From NCBI RefSeq assembly GCF_900232995.1, contig NZ_OCVX01000003.1, positions 708,878 through 772,877 of the forward strand: DNA of 64,000 nt, in the 5' to 3' direction. This document shows positions 42,673-52,097 of the stretch, in pieces. The notes under the pieces were generated by a model. It had not been told where the DNA came from. It saw only the letters and a program-made list of their open reading frames with translations, and ran no database searches. Made by a program: the position numbers and the translations under genes. Numbering within the stretch: the stretch's first letter is position 1; each line of letters begins with the position of its first letter. Origin of the DNA: Mycobacterium simulans. Its GTDB lineage: Bacteria; Actinomycetota; Actinomycetes; Mycobacteriales; Mycobacteriaceae.

Positions 42673-44322
42673 TTACAGCGTCTCGTCCAGTTCGCCCAGC
42701 CGGTCGGTCAGGCGCAGGTTCTCGGAATAGTCGACGGGGCAGGAAATCAGCGTCACGCCGTCGTCGTCCAGGGCGGCCTTGAGCGTCGGCAACAGTTCGT
42801 CGGCGCTGGTGATCCGATATCCTTTGGCGCCGAAGCTTTCCGCGTAACTCACCACATCGGGATTGTCGAACGAAACATAGTGGTGCTCGCCGAGTTCGAG
42901 GTCCATTTTCCACTCGATGAGGCCGTAGCCGCCGTCGTCCCAAATCAGGACCACCAATGGGATACGTTCCCGCACGGCGGTTTCTATCTCTTGGGAGTTC
43001 ATCATGAACGCGCCGTCGCCCACCACGGCCAGCACCTTAACCTCCGGGCGGGCCAGCTTGACCCCAAGTGCACCAGGCAACGCAAACCCCATGGTAGATA
43101 GACCGTTTGAGACCAAACAGGTGTTGGGCTCGTACGTCGGATACAACCTGGCCATCCACATCTTCGTGGCGCCGGTGTCGACCAGTACCACGTCGCAGCG
43201 ACCCAGCGCGGCCCGGATGTCGGCAACCACTCGCTGAGGGGCCAATGGAAACCGTGAATCCTGTTGTCCCCGAGCAAATTCCTCGGCCAATAAGCCAGAT
43301 CCGGGAGCATCGCCGGTGTCGCGGAAGCGGTGGCCGGCCAGCGCGTCAGCAACCGCATTCAGCGAGTCGCTGATCTCGCCGATTATCCCGACGCTAACCG
43401 AATAGTGCGCGTCGACCTCGGCGGGAAAGCGGTGGATGTGAATGATCTCCTTGTCGCCACCCGGGTTGATCCGCACCGGATCGAATTCCTGCAGCTCATA
43501 GCCGACCGCAATGACGACGTCGGCGTTGTCGAATCCGAAGTTCACATAGTCATGCCGCATGAATCCAAGCGTCCCAATGCTGTTGGGATGATCGTCGGGC
43601 ATGACACCCTTGCCGTGGAAGCTGTTGGCGACCTGGATACCGAGCTCCTCGGAGAACCGGATCAATGCCGCGGTGGCGTTACTGCGGGCAGCGCCATGTC
43701 CGGCCAGCACCACCGGCCGCTTCGCGTTACGCAGGATGTCGACGGCGCGTTCCACCTGACGTGGTGCTGGCGCGTCGGCTCGAACGACGTTGCGCGGCAA
43801 TGGTGTCAGGTCGGAATAGTCAGCAGCATCTTCGTCTATGTGCTCGGGGACGGCCAGATAGACCGCGGCCGGGCGTTCGGTTTCGGCGACCTTGAACGCT
43901 TTGCGGAACATCTCCGGTATGGCACGCGCGGTGGGGACGCCGGCAGCCCAGCGTGTGATTGGAGCAAACATCGACACCAGGTCGACATACTGATGGGACT
44001 CCTTATACTGACGGTCCTGGCCGACCTGCGCCGAGATCGCGACCATCGGGGTGCTGTTTGTGGTGGCATCGGCGACCCCGAGCTGCATGTTGATCGCGCC
44101 CGGCCCCAAGGTGGCCGAGACCACGCCAGCGCGGCCGGTGACCCTCCCATACATCTCAGCCATGAACGCCGCGGCCTGTTCGTGCCGGGTGAGCACATAC
44201 CGAATGTCAGACGCCGCCAACGCCTGGATGAAACGAATGTTTTCCTCGCCAGGCAACCCGAAGACGACCGTCACCCCCTCGTTTTCCAGGCACTTGACCA
44301 TCAGCTCAGCGGCTGTACTCAT
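42673..44322 (-). CDS. Thiamine-diphosphate enzyme, acetolactate synthase large-subunit-like
   Basis: A 549-residue ThDP-dependent enzyme of the acetolactate synthase family, similar in size to IlvG/Rv1820. The three domains are visible: PYR with the activating glutamate in TRHEQAAAFMAEMYGRVTG, the central domain (AVDILRNAKRPVVLAGHGAA), and PP with the Mg/ThDP motif VVGDGAFMMNSQEIETAVRE. No regulatory subunit gene is next to it, so a biosynthetic role in branched-chain amino acids is less likely than a catabolic or uncertain one. Divergent from gabD1. It has no counterpart at this place in M. tuberculosis. Confidence 0.8.
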   Translation of the reverse strand: MSTAAELMVKCLENEGVTVVFGLPGEENIRFIQALAASDIRYVLTRHEQAAAFMAEMYGRVTGRAGVVSATLGPGAINMQLGVADATTNSTPMVAISAQVGQDRQYKESHQYVDLVSMFAPITRWAAGVPTARAIPEMFRKAFKVAETERPAAVYLAVPEHIDEDAADYSDLTPLPRNVVRADAPAPRQVERAVDILRNAKRPVVLAGHGAARSNATAALIRFSEELGIQVANSFHGKGVMPDDHPNSIGTLGFMRHDYVNFGFDNADVVIAVGYELQEFDPVRINPGGDKEIIHIHRFPAEVDAHYSVSVGIIGEISDSLNAVADALAGHRFRDTGDAPGSGLLAEEFARGQQDSRFPLAPQRVVADIRAALGRCDVVLVDTGATKMWMARLYPTYEPNTCLVSNGLSTMGFALPGALGVKLARPEVKVLAVVGDGAFMMNSQEIETAVRERIPLVVLIWDDGGYGLIEWKMDLELGEHHYVSFDNPDVVSYAESFGAKGYRITSADELLPTLKAALDDDGVTLISCPVDYSENLRLTDRLGELDETL

Positions 44323-44405
44323 CCGGGCACCTCCCTCTGGCCACGATAGTGGCAGGCTGGATACGCAGACATCTCACAAGCCAAACCAGACGAAGGATGG
44401 TCAGC

Positions 44406-45779
44406 GTGCCAATCGCCACTATCAACCCGGCCACCGGCGAGACAGTCAAGACCTTCACCCCGGCAACCGACGATGAAGTCGAGGCGGCAATAGCCCGCGC
44501 CTACCAGCGGTTCGCCGACTACCGACAGACCAGCTTCGCCCAACGGGCCCAGTGGGCCAATGCCACCGCCGACCTGCTGGAGGCCGAAGCCGACGAGACC
44601 GCCGCCCTCATGACCCTCGAAATGGGCAAGACGCTGACCGCCGCCAAGGCGGAGGCACTCAAGTGCGCCAAGGGCTTTCGCTACTACGCCGAGAACGCCG
44701 AAGCGCTGCTGGCCGACGAGCCGGCCGACGCCGCAAAAGTTAACGCATCCAGGGCGTACGCACGGTATCAGCCACTCGGCGTGGTACTGGCCGTGATGCC
44801 GTGGAATTTTCCGCTCTGGCAGGCCGTCCGGTTCGCCGCGCCGGCGCTGATGGCGGGCAACGTCGGCATCCTCAAGCACGCATCGAACGTGCCGCAGTGC
44901 GCGTTGTATCTCGCCGACGTCATTGCCCGCGGCGGTTTCCCGGACGGCTGCTTCCAGACACTGCTGGTCCCCTCCGGTGCCGTCGAGCGAATCCTGCGCG
45001 ATCCTCGTGTCGCCGCGGCCACCCTCACCGGTAGCGAACCGGCCGGCCAGTCCGTCGGCGCCATCGCCGGCGACGAGATCAAGCCCACCGTGCTCGAGCT
45101 CGGCGGCAGCGACCCGTTCATCGTCATGCCATCCGCGGATCTCGACGCTGCGGTCCAAACTGCGGTTACCGGCAGGGTGCAGAACAACGGCCAATCCTGC
45201 ATCGCCGCAAAGCGGTTCATCGCTCATTCCGACATCTACGACGAGTTCCTCGACAAGTTCGTTGAGCGGATGCGAGGTCTACAGGTTGGAGATCCGACCG
45301 ACCCGCAGACCGATGTCGGCCCGCTTGCCACCGAGCAGGGCCGCGACGAGGTGGCCAAGCAGGTCGAGGACGCTGTCGCCGCGGGCGCGGTGACCCGCTG
45401 CGGCGGCAAACGCCCTGACGGACCGGGGTGGTTCTACCCGCCGACGGTGATCACCGACATCACGAAGGACATGGCTCTCTACACCGAGGAGGTGTTCGGC
45501 CCGGTCGCTTCGGTGTTCCGTGCCGAAAACATCGACGAGGCCATCGAGATCGCCAACGCCACGACCTTTGGTTTGGGATCCAACGCCTGGACGCAGGACG
45601 AGGCCGAGCAACAGCGCTTCATCGACGACATCGTGGCCGGACAGGTCTTCATCAACGGGATGACGATCTCCTATCCGGAGCTGCCGTTCGGCGGCGCCAA
45701 GCGGTCCGGCTACGGCCGGGAGCTCGCAGCACACGGGATCCGCGAGTTCTGCAACGTCAAGACGGTGTGGATCGGGTAG
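44406..45779 (+). CDS. gabD1: Succinate-semialdehyde dehydrogenase [NADP+] GabD1
   Basis: A 457-residue aldehyde dehydrogenase that oxidises succinic semialdehyde to succinate, part of the mycobacterial bypass around 2-oxoglutarate dehydrogenase. Motifs: PWNFPLWQAVRFAAPALMAG, the glutamate in VLELGGSDPFIV, and the catalytic cysteine in NNGQSCIAAKRFI. GTG 44406 (PIATINPATGETVKTF) is spaced eight bases from AAGGA and gives the same length as M. tuberculosis GabD1; ATG 44397 in frame is the alternative. Convergent with R2lox. Confidence 0.94.
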   Translation: MPIATINPATGETVKTFTPATDDEVEAAIARAYQRFADYRQTSFAQRAQWANATADLLEAEADETAALMTLEMGKTLTAAKAEALKCAKGFRYYAENAEALLADEPADAAKVNASRAYARYQPLGVVLAVMPWNFPLWQAVRFAAPALMAGNVGILKHASNVPQCALYLADVIARGGFPDGCFQTLLVPSGAVERILRDPRVAAATLTGSEPAGQSVGAIAGDEIKPTVLELGGSDPFIVMPSADLDAAVQTAVTGRVQNNGQSCIAAKRFIAHSDIYDEFLDKFVERMRGLQVGDPTDPQTDVGPLATEQGRDEVAKQVEDAVAAGAVTRCGGKRPDGPGWFYPPTVITDITKDMALYTEEVFGPVASVFRAENIDEAIEIANATTFGLGSNAWTQDEAEQQRFIDDIVAGQVFINGMTISYPELPFGGAKRSGYGRELAAHGIREFCNVKTVWIG

Positions 45780-45799
45780 CGATGCCGCGGTGAGCGGGA

Positions 45800-46744
45800 C
45801 TAGGCCGAGACACCGGCCAGGGCGCGCTGATCCTCGTCGGCGAACGTGTCCTCCAGCTGCAAAGGCGAGTAATCGACGTCGATTTCGCCGAGCGGCCGGC
45901 CCCGGGCGCTGGCGATCGTCCCGAACCGGCGCATGCCCTTGTCGGTGGAGTACTGCAGGAACTCGTCTTCTTTCAGGCCGAAGGGCTTCGGGTCGGCGTA
46001 CAAGGCGAAGCCGTCCTGGGTGAGTTGCAGCGCCAGCGGGATGAGTTCGTTCATGCGCGATTCGAACACCGTCCAGTTGGCGTCGTCCGCAGCGACATGG
46101 CGCCGGCAGGTGAAGGTGCCCCACGCCATGTGGCGTCGCTCGTCGTCGCCGATGCGCTGGACCAGTTCCTGCATTCCGGGCAGAATTCCGCGTTCCACGC
46201 AGATCTTGTGCCAGGCGTAGTAACCGGTTAGCGCCAACATGCCTTCGACAATGTGGTTGTAGGTTACGGAAGCCCGAACCTGGGCGGCCGGTGAGGGATC
46301 GGTGGTCAAGGCGTTGAGGCAGTCGGGCAACTCGTCGTAGAACATCTGGCGGTAAGCCGGAAGGTCATCGAGGTAGCCGTGCAGGTCGCCGGTCATCCCG
46401 ACGGCGTCGAGCCACATGCGAAACACCTGGGTGTGCTTGGCTTCCTCGAACGCGAACTGGGTCAGGTACATCTCGTCGCCAAGCCGACCTTCGGCCCGCA
46501 TCGCGGCCATGAACGGCTGAATGTCCTCGGTGACCGCCTCCTCGCCGGCGATGAACTGGGCACACAGCCGGGTGGCGTAGTCACGTTCGTCGTCGGTCAG
46601 CTTCTCCCAATCCGCTCGGTCGCGGGAGAAGTCGATATCGGCAGGATTCCAGAATTTCGCGTTGCCCCCGGCAAACAGCTTGAGCGGCAGGCTGTTCCAG
46701 TTGAGCCCGCCCGCCACGAGCGAGCCGGAACGTGTCCGTGTCAT
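45800..46744 (-). CDS. nrdB: R2-like ligand-binding oxidase (R2lox; annotated NrdB)
   Basis: A 314-residue ferritin-like protein with a Mn/Fe cofactor, identical in length to Rv0233. It is not a ribonucleotide reductase subunit; R2lox proteins bind a long-chain fatty acid and have a two-electron oxidase site. All diagnostic residues are in place: metal ligands Glu68, Glu101, His104, Glu167, Glu202, His205, and the Val71-Tyr162 pair that forms the ether cross-link. Its start overlaps the TetR stop by four bases (ATGA), so it is coupled to that regulator. The fadE4 gene further upstream supports a lipid role. Confidence 0.95.
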   Translation of the reverse strand: MTRTRSGSLVAGGLNWNSLPLKLFAGGNAKFWNPADIDFSRDRADWEKLTDDERDYATRLCAQFIAGEEAVTEDIQPFMAAMRAEGRLGDEMYLTQFAFEEAKHTQVFRMWLDAVGMTGDLHGYLDDLPAYRQMFYDELPDCLNALTTDPSPAAQVRASVTYNHIVEGMLALTGYYAWHKICVERGILPGMQELVQRIGDDERRHMAWGTFTCRRHVAADDANWTVFESRMNELIPLALQLTQDGFALYADPKPFGLKEDEFLQYSTDKGMRRFGTIASARGRPLGEIDVDYSPLQLEDTFADEDQRALAGVSA

Positions 46745-47415
46745 GTGACCTCCTCAGATCGTATCGGGGCTGACAGCGGAGCGAACGCGGCCGACAGCAC
46801 GGCGACGAGCCTGCGCACGGCCAGCGCCGGCTGCTCCGGTGTGGGCTCGTCGAGCCCGAGAATCGGATCCAAGCCGCGCATGTAGGGCGCCAGAGCCAAG
46901 TGCGGGAAGATCATCAGCAGCAGCGACAACAGCACATCGGTATCGCAATCTCCGCGCAGATCTCCACGGGTTTGCGCGGCGTGAATCAGCGGCCGCAGCA
47001 CTTCCAGGTAGTGACGGTTGCTGACGCTGCGCACGCTGATCCGCGCTTCGGTGTCGACCTCGAGGGTGATCGCGGCATGCAGCGCACGTTCCCGTGGATG
47101 TTCCGCATAGTAGGCGACCCAGCCGTCGAGGAGGTCGGTGAGGAACTCGAAAAACGGCCGGTCCGGGTCGAGCTTGCCGATGAGCTCTTCCATGTAGGCG
47201 CGTACCCGCTGACTTGCAATGTCAGTGATGAACGCGTAGAGGTCGCGCTTGTCCGCGAAATACTGGAACAGGCTTCCTTTGGCCACCCGCGCCCGCCGCG
47301 CGATGACATTCAGGCTGCCGTTGGAGAAGCCGTGGGCCCCGAACTCGGCTTCGGCGGCTTCCACAATGGCCGCCCGACGCGCGGGATCGACCCGCGCCCA
47401 AGTCACCGTCGGCAC
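46741..47415 (-). CDS. TetR-family regulator of the R2lox operon (Rv0232)
   Basis: A 224-residue TetR regulator (Rv0232, 229 aa). The helix-turn-helix covers about residues 12-55 ([20 protein letters not shown] and [20 protein letters not shown]). The remaining helices form the ligand domain. GTG 47415 start. It is translationally coupled to R2lox, and the perfect 17-base palindrome at 47432 lies directly upstream, so autoregulation of the TetR-R2lox pair is likely. The ligand may be an acyl-CoA or fatty acid, given fadE4 and R2lox. Confidence 0.9.
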   Translation of the reverse strand: MPTVTWARVDPARRAAIVEAAEAEFGAHGFSNGSLNVIARRARVAKGSLFQYFADKRDLYAFITDIASQRVRAYMEELIGKLDPDRPFFEFLTDLLDGWVAYYAEHPRERALHAAITLEVDTEARISVRSVSNRHYLEVLRPLIHAAQTRGDLRGDCDTDVLLSLLLMIFPHLALAPYMRGLDPILGLDEPTPEQPALAVRRLVAVLSAAFAPLSAPIRSEEVT

Positions 47416-47431
47416 TTATCCTCCCCACGTT

Positions 47432-47448
47432 AATGACCACTGGTCATT
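47432..47448. promoter_or_regulatory. Perfect 17-base palindromic operator upstream of TetR-R2lox
   Basis: AATGACCACTGGTCATT reads the same on both strands about its central base. It starts 17 bases upstream of the TetR GTG and lies 62 bases past the stop of fadE4, i.e. in the promoter of the regulator-R2lox unit. Form and position are typical of a TetR autoregulatory site. Confidence 0.75.
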
Positions 47449-47509
47449 CTACTGTGAGGTAGTTCACAGTCAAGGCGCGGCTTAGCCGGAATTGCCAGGA
47501 TCGCCAGGC

Positions 47510-49216
47510 CTACGGACGCATCTCGTAGGCGCCGTTGAGGGGCAGGACGTGGTCCTTCCAGATCTGCTCGTAACGCGCCCGGTCGTGCACCGGACGGCGA
47601 ATCATCCGCAGCGCAAACCGGGCCTGCTCGTCGGTCGTGGCGGACTTGTCGTTCAGCTCAACGGCGTAGCTGTTGAAGTCCCGGACGAGCAGGCCGAAGA
47701 TCTCGTCGATCAACACCTCGTCCACACCCGACAGCGGGGCATCCTCCAAGATCAGCTGGGCGTAGGGCACCGTCGCAAACAGTTGCCCGACGCCAAACGC
47801 AAAGTCGATGTCCTTCTGCTGCACGGCGTCCGGGGTGGCGCTGGCCAGCATCTCGGTGAGCACGTCGACTTGCTCGCGCAGCAGCGCGACATTAGGCAGG
47901 TGGGCGAAGCTGTCGAACGACGCGCGCCAGTCGTGGAAACGCACCTTGCCCAGGCCCCCGGTGGGTCCCTGGGCGAACAGGAATTCGTCGTCTGCAGCGT
48001 CGTCGCGGCGCGGGATCAAGGGTAGCTCGGCATCAGGGGCGAACAGGTAGTTGGGCATGAACTTGCCCAGCAGCCCGATGTTGATGTGCACGGTGCCTTC
48101 CAGCCGCGGCAGCAGGCCGATCTCGCGGGCCACCGTCTCGAAGAAGGTGTCCTTCTCCACACCCTTGGCCGCGATGACATCCCACAGGGCAGTGATGACT
48201 CGCTCACCTTCGCTGGTGACCTTGGCCTTGGTTAGCGGGCTGTAGAGCAGATAGCGACGGTCGTTCGTCGACGCGCTGCGCATGTAGTCACTGGCCCGCG
48301 TGGCGACCAGTTTCATGGCGACCAGCCGCACGTAGGCGTCGGTGAGCAGCCGTCGCACGTGGCTGAAGTCGGTCACCACGGTTCCGTATAGGTGACGGTT
48401 CGCCGCGTGGGTTATCGACTCGTAGAAGGCGTGGGTGCACATGCCGATGGAGCCCCAGCCCAGGTTGTACTTGCAGACATTGACCGTGTTGAGGGCGGCG
48501 TGGAAGGCCCCAGGCCCGCGGTGCAGGATGTCGGCCTCGGTGACCGGGTAGTCGCGCAGCGCGTAGTTCGCCACGTAGTTCTGGGAGTTCACCACGTTCT
48601 TGATTAGCTCGTAGCGGTCGTGCTGGGAGTCGGCGGCGAAGAACACGTACTCCGGGCTGCCTGAGGTGTCCTCGATCTTGCCGAAGGTCGACACCATCCG
48701 GGCGACGTTGGCGTTGCCGATGTAGTACTTCTCCCCATTGGCGACCCAGCCGTGCTCCGACGGCGTCAGGATCAGGTCGGTTTTGTAGACGTCGGCGCCG
48801 TGGGTCTGTTCGGACAGGCCGAATGCGAACACCTCACCCTGTTCCAGCTGGGCGGCGGCCTTGCGCTTGGCGTCCTCGTTGTCGCTCATCCAGATCGGGC
48901 CCAGCCCGAGGGCGGTCACCTGGAACGGGTACCAGTAGCTCAGCCCGTAGAAGCCGATGATCTCGGCGAACTCGCTGATCCGATAAGTGTCCCAACGACA
49001 GTCATGCGCGCCGTAATTGGCCGGCGTCAGCAATGAAGCGAAGATGCGTTCGCGCCCGATGTGGTTGAGGAAGTCTGAGTACCAGACCTTGTCGTGTTCG
49101 TCGCGCTTCAGCCGCGCCTTTCCCCGAGATTCGAAGAAGTCCACCGTCGCCGCCATGATCTCCCCTGAGCGGCTGTCCGGGTATTGGCGTTGCAGATTCT
49201 TAGGATTGAGCAGCAT
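47510..49216 (-). CDS. fadE4: Acyl-CoA dehydrogenase FadE4
   Basis: A 568-residue acyl-CoA dehydrogenase, the same length as Rv0231. FAD/substrate-binding regions are seen in FGLSEQTHGADVYKTDLIL and GEKYYIGNANVARMVSTFGK; the C-terminal helical domain includes AKVTSEGERVITALWDVIAA. The chain-length preference cannot be inferred. It is the last gene of the block shared with M. tuberculosis; the next gene there (phosphotriesterase-like Rv0230c) is replaced here by the polyketide cluster. Confidence 0.94.
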   Translation of the reverse strand: MLLNPKNLQRQYPDSRSGEIMAATVDFFESRGKARLKRDEHDKVWYSDFLNHIGRERIFASLLTPANYGAHDCRWDTYRISEFAEIIGFYGLSYWYPFQVTALGLGPIWMSDNEDAKRKAAAQLEQGEVFAFGLSEQTHGADVYKTDLILTPSEHGWVANGEKYYIGNANVARMVSTFGKIEDTSGSPEYVFFAADSQHDRYELIKNVVNSQNYVANYALRDYPVTEADILHRGPGAFHAALNTVNVCKYNLGWGSIGMCTHAFYESITHAANRHLYGTVVTDFSHVRRLLTDAYVRLVAMKLVATRASDYMRSASTNDRRYLLYSPLTKAKVTSEGERVITALWDVIAAKGVEKDTFFETVAREIGLLPRLEGTVHINIGLLGKFMPNYLFAPDAELPLIPRRDDAADDEFLFAQGPTGGLGKVRFHDWRASFDSFAHLPNVALLREQVDVLTEMLASATPDAVQQKDIDFAFGVGQLFATVPYAQLILEDAPLSGVDEVLIDEIFGLLVRDFNSYAVELNDKSATTDEQARFALRMIRRPVHDRARYEQIWKDHVLPLNGAYEMRP

Positions 49217-49837
49217 TAGGGTGGCTCCAGATTGCGCACGCGGACATGGAAGCTAGACGACGTTAAGCTACCGTACCGCGACTCTGACGGGCATTTGCCC
49301 TCGGCATCGGGCTCGTTAAAGACGAGTCGACAACTCGCTGATCCCGATACACCGCAGCGCGTGGCAGATTGGTACGGCCGCGAACTGCACGCGATGCCGT
49401 CGACCGAACCTGGGACAGGTGTTGACGTCGACGGCTCCGACATGGCGTCGGCCGGTCGAGATGGGTGCCGTTCGGCCGGCCCACACGCCGAGTTCGCTCT
49501 GGCTTGTCGAGCTCGTTCGACGGTTAGGTTGCGACGGCGTCGGGCACCGGCGGGGCGGTGCGGGATGCTGCACCATGCATCGGAAGACGCAGTCCCACAG
49601 CACGTTTCGCTGCACGATACGGTGCACCGCACCGCACCCATTCGTCGGTGCCAAGACATCAGCGGCGCCGGACCGGAGCGGCCTCGGCGTGCTGTTCCGT
49701 GCCCGCTGTTCAGTGCCCGCTCCCCCGCGGTGCACCTTCTGGACGCCTATGCGTGGGCAAACGACGGCGCAGGCTAGGAGCACGCCGCCGAGTATTCGGC
49801 ACCAGTAGCCAGTCGAACTCCCTCAACAGTTCGGGCG
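49217..49837. other. Gene-less junction between the conserved block and the polyketide cluster
   Basis: About 620 bases in which reading frames on both strands give low-complexity Arg/Ser/Pro-rich translations without any recognised domain, ribosome site or codon signature. No tRNA, integrase or terminal repeat was seen. It probably marks the insertion boundary of the accessory cluster. Confidence 0.5.
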
Positions 49838-51373
49838 TCAGGTGACACCGATCATCCGGGCTCCTTCGACTCCGGAATGGCCAAATTCGTTGGCTTTGTC
49901 GATCATGAAGTGGTTGAATTCGAGTACCGCATCAACCGATTCAAAACTCACCGACGACCCGATGAACCAGGTATTCATATTGCCCTGGTTGGCGATCGCA
50001 TCCCACGGCGCGCCCCGCTCGATGGCGGCCGCATCAAATCGCGGGAAGTAATCCCATTCTTGTCGCTCAAGAACATCGGAGATGACGTATCCGTTCTTCG
50101 CCAGGAACTGCTCGAGTTCAGATAACGATTTATCGGGGTCATAATTAACGGTCGTCGGGTAAGATTGACCTACTATAAGTAGGCTGCGTGCTGAATCATT
50201 TTTTGAAGGATCGAGCATCGCAGACGTTTCGCGTATCGAGGTAACCCGGTCACTTGAATGATCGAACATATTTTCCGGCCAGAAAATCAGACCCTTTCCA
50301 GAAAATGGGTTTTGTGCCTCAACGAGCGTGTTGGCATATTTGCGTTGGAATACTTGGCCACTAAAGTTATCCAGTTCCCGCGGCGTCGGCTGGTCGAGCA
50401 ATTGCAGCGCCTGCTTCGCTGGGATCGCCAGTATGACAAAATCACACTCGAGACGTTCTTCCAGCCCATTGCGGACGAAGCGAATCGTCGCGGGACTGTT
50501 CCGTAAGCCGCCGGCTTCGGACCGCTCAATCCCGGTTATCGTGACGCCGAGCAGCAGATCTGCGCTAGATTTGTCCGCGAGATCCCTCCACAAAAATTCG
50601 AATCCGTTTGCAAGCATGTAAGCTACGGGTGTTTCCACTCGTCCCGATATCGGATCGTCTCCGCCGGGTTGCGGATTGCCGAAGTTAGACATGGCACTTA
50701 TCGTCGCTGCATCCATCCAATAATTGCCGTAGTAGGCAGGAATGGAATCGGCGAAACCGTAACCGAACATGGTGCCGGTAAGAAAATACGCCGCCGTCAG
50801 CCGGTCCAGCGATACGTCGTGCAAGTATTCGGCGAAGTTCTTGGAGAGCAAGTCGGACGCTTCAGATCCGGGTGCTTGAGGTATGCGATGAGGACTTCGG
50901 CCATATAAGGCTTCGTTACATGCATGATACTGGGCGGCCAGCGCGGTAAGCGGGGTGGGCGGTTCGGAAGATTGCCCGTCAGATGCTGCGGCAGCAGCGG
51001 CCGCAGTCATCTGGGCGACCCATTCGGCAACTGAAATCTTACTTTGCGACCCAGGTTGTGAGAGATATATTTCACTCGACAAAACTGGTCGAACATCATT
51101 GCGTCCGATTTCGGTAAGAAGTGCCGGCAGTCTACGATATGTGGTTTTAAGCCAAGTGGTTCCGAGTTCCATAGGAAGGTCGCGGACATATACAGTGCGG
51201 GATTTTCCGCCCACACGAGGCTCAGAGTCCAGCACTGTTACCTTGGTATGGCCCCGCTGCTTAAGCAGATGCGCCATATGTATTCCAGCCGGACCAGCGC
51301 CGATTATAGCAACTCGATCGCTAATAGCCGGCGCTGAAGCGATGGACAGGGTGCCGTTATGTACGTTATTCAT
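49838..51373 (-). CDS. FAD-dependent amine-oxidase-like oxidoreductase
   Basis: A 511-residue flavoprotein of the NAD(P)/FAD-binding Rossmann, amine oxidase/desaturase-like group. The dinucleotide motif is RVAIIGAGPAGIHMAHLLKQ at about residue 20, followed by the second signature VLDSEPRVGGKSRTVY; further down CDFVILAIPAKQALQLLDQP fits the FAD domain. No signal peptide or membrane helix. Base composition is visibly more A/T-rich than the conserved block, with codons such as ATA and AAA common. As the last gene of the minus-strand cluster it is a likely tailoring enzyme (oxidation or isomerisation of the polyketide), separated from the P450 by 724 bases. Confidence 0.75.
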   Translation of the reverse strand: MNNVHNGTLSIASAPAISDRVAIIGAGPAGIHMAHLLKQRGHTKVTVLDSEPRVGGKSRTVYVRDLPMELGTTWLKTTYRRLPALLTEIGRNDVRPVLSSEIYLSQPGSQSKISVAEWVAQMTAAAAAAASDGQSSEPPTPLTALAAQYHACNEALYGRSPHRIPQAPGSEASDLLSKNFAEYLHDVSLDRLTAAYFLTGTMFGYGFADSIPAYYGNYWMDAATISAMSNFGNPQPGGDDPISGRVETPVAYMLANGFEFLWRDLADKSSADLLLGVTITGIERSEAGGLRNSPATIRFVRNGLEERLECDFVILAIPAKQALQLLDQPTPRELDNFSGQVFQRKYANTLVEAQNPFSGKGLIFWPENMFDHSSDRVTSIRETSAMLDPSKNDSARSLLIVGQSYPTTVNYDPDKSLSELEQFLAKNGYVISDVLERQEWDYFPRFDAAAIERGAPWDAIANQGNMNTWFIGSSVSFESVDAVLEFNHFMIDKANEFGHSGVEGARMIGVT

Positions 51374-52097
51374 TGGGTAGCGGGAACACGGCTATCGCCG
51401 ACGCCTGTCTTCCCTTCCTCCTAACTCTCTTTATTGACTTTGCAAAACACGCTCCAGCAGCGTTTATTGGTTGTCAGATCTGACCTCCGCTCCCATTTGA
51501 GTGGTTCAAAGGACGTTTGTTGAGCAACCGCAGATGCTTCCAGCCGGTTATCGCGGCACCGCCACAGCGCGTGTTCCACTTAGCTTCTGTGAGCGGGCTT
51601 TCACGTGGAAGTCCAGATTCCGAAGCTACAGTGGAGATCGCATTTACCGTCCATCCGTATTGGCCATCCGCATCGTCATTGAACGGGTAGATCGATTCGT
51701 GATCCCGGTGCCACGTGCCCGCGAGGCGACGGCGCTCGCGACGGCACGTGACGGGCGTATCCGGCGCGTTCGCCGCGCTTGCCCCAGCTACGGCCGGAAG
51801 ATGAGTCCGGAACGTGGCAAAGAACTTTCGTGGCACCAACAGGACACCGCCCGCCCTGGCACGCGAGCGTCTTTCCGAGCTCCGTACTCGCCGTCTCATG
51901 CAAAATGCCTCTTCACCTCATGATGTACGTGCCCGGCGAACCGGTGATGTCGTCTTTCAGTGCTGTCGCTGGCGGGCTCCGTGACGTTCTCATATCCAGG
52001 CACGCGTGAAACCCATTGCGGTGCAAGGTATCGCGACATGGCATGATGCTTCTTTGTCTAGCTAGGCGCTTCGTCAGAACTGTACATTGTCATGTAT
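51374..52097. other. Gene-less interval inside the polyketide cluster
   Basis: Short frames on both strands (for example a minus-strand frame at 51474-51899) encode no recognisable domain and lack good ribosome sites. It may contain decayed gene remnants. A promoter for the FAD oxidoreductase may lie at the left end, but no clear box was seen. Confidence 0.45.

Noticed and set aside
45800..46744. Ribonucleotide reductase beta subunit
   Set aside because: The name NrdB is historical; the Val71-Tyr162 pair and the ligand set are those of R2-like ligand-binding oxidases.
49232..49777. Plus-strand frame of 181 codons upstream of fadE4
   Set aside because: No domain, no good ribosome site, and overlapping frames on both strands look equally random; kept as gene-less.
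51474..51899. Minus-strand frame between the FAD oxidoreductase and P450
   Set aside because: No recognisable domain, and codon usage looks random; possibly a remnant but not supportable.
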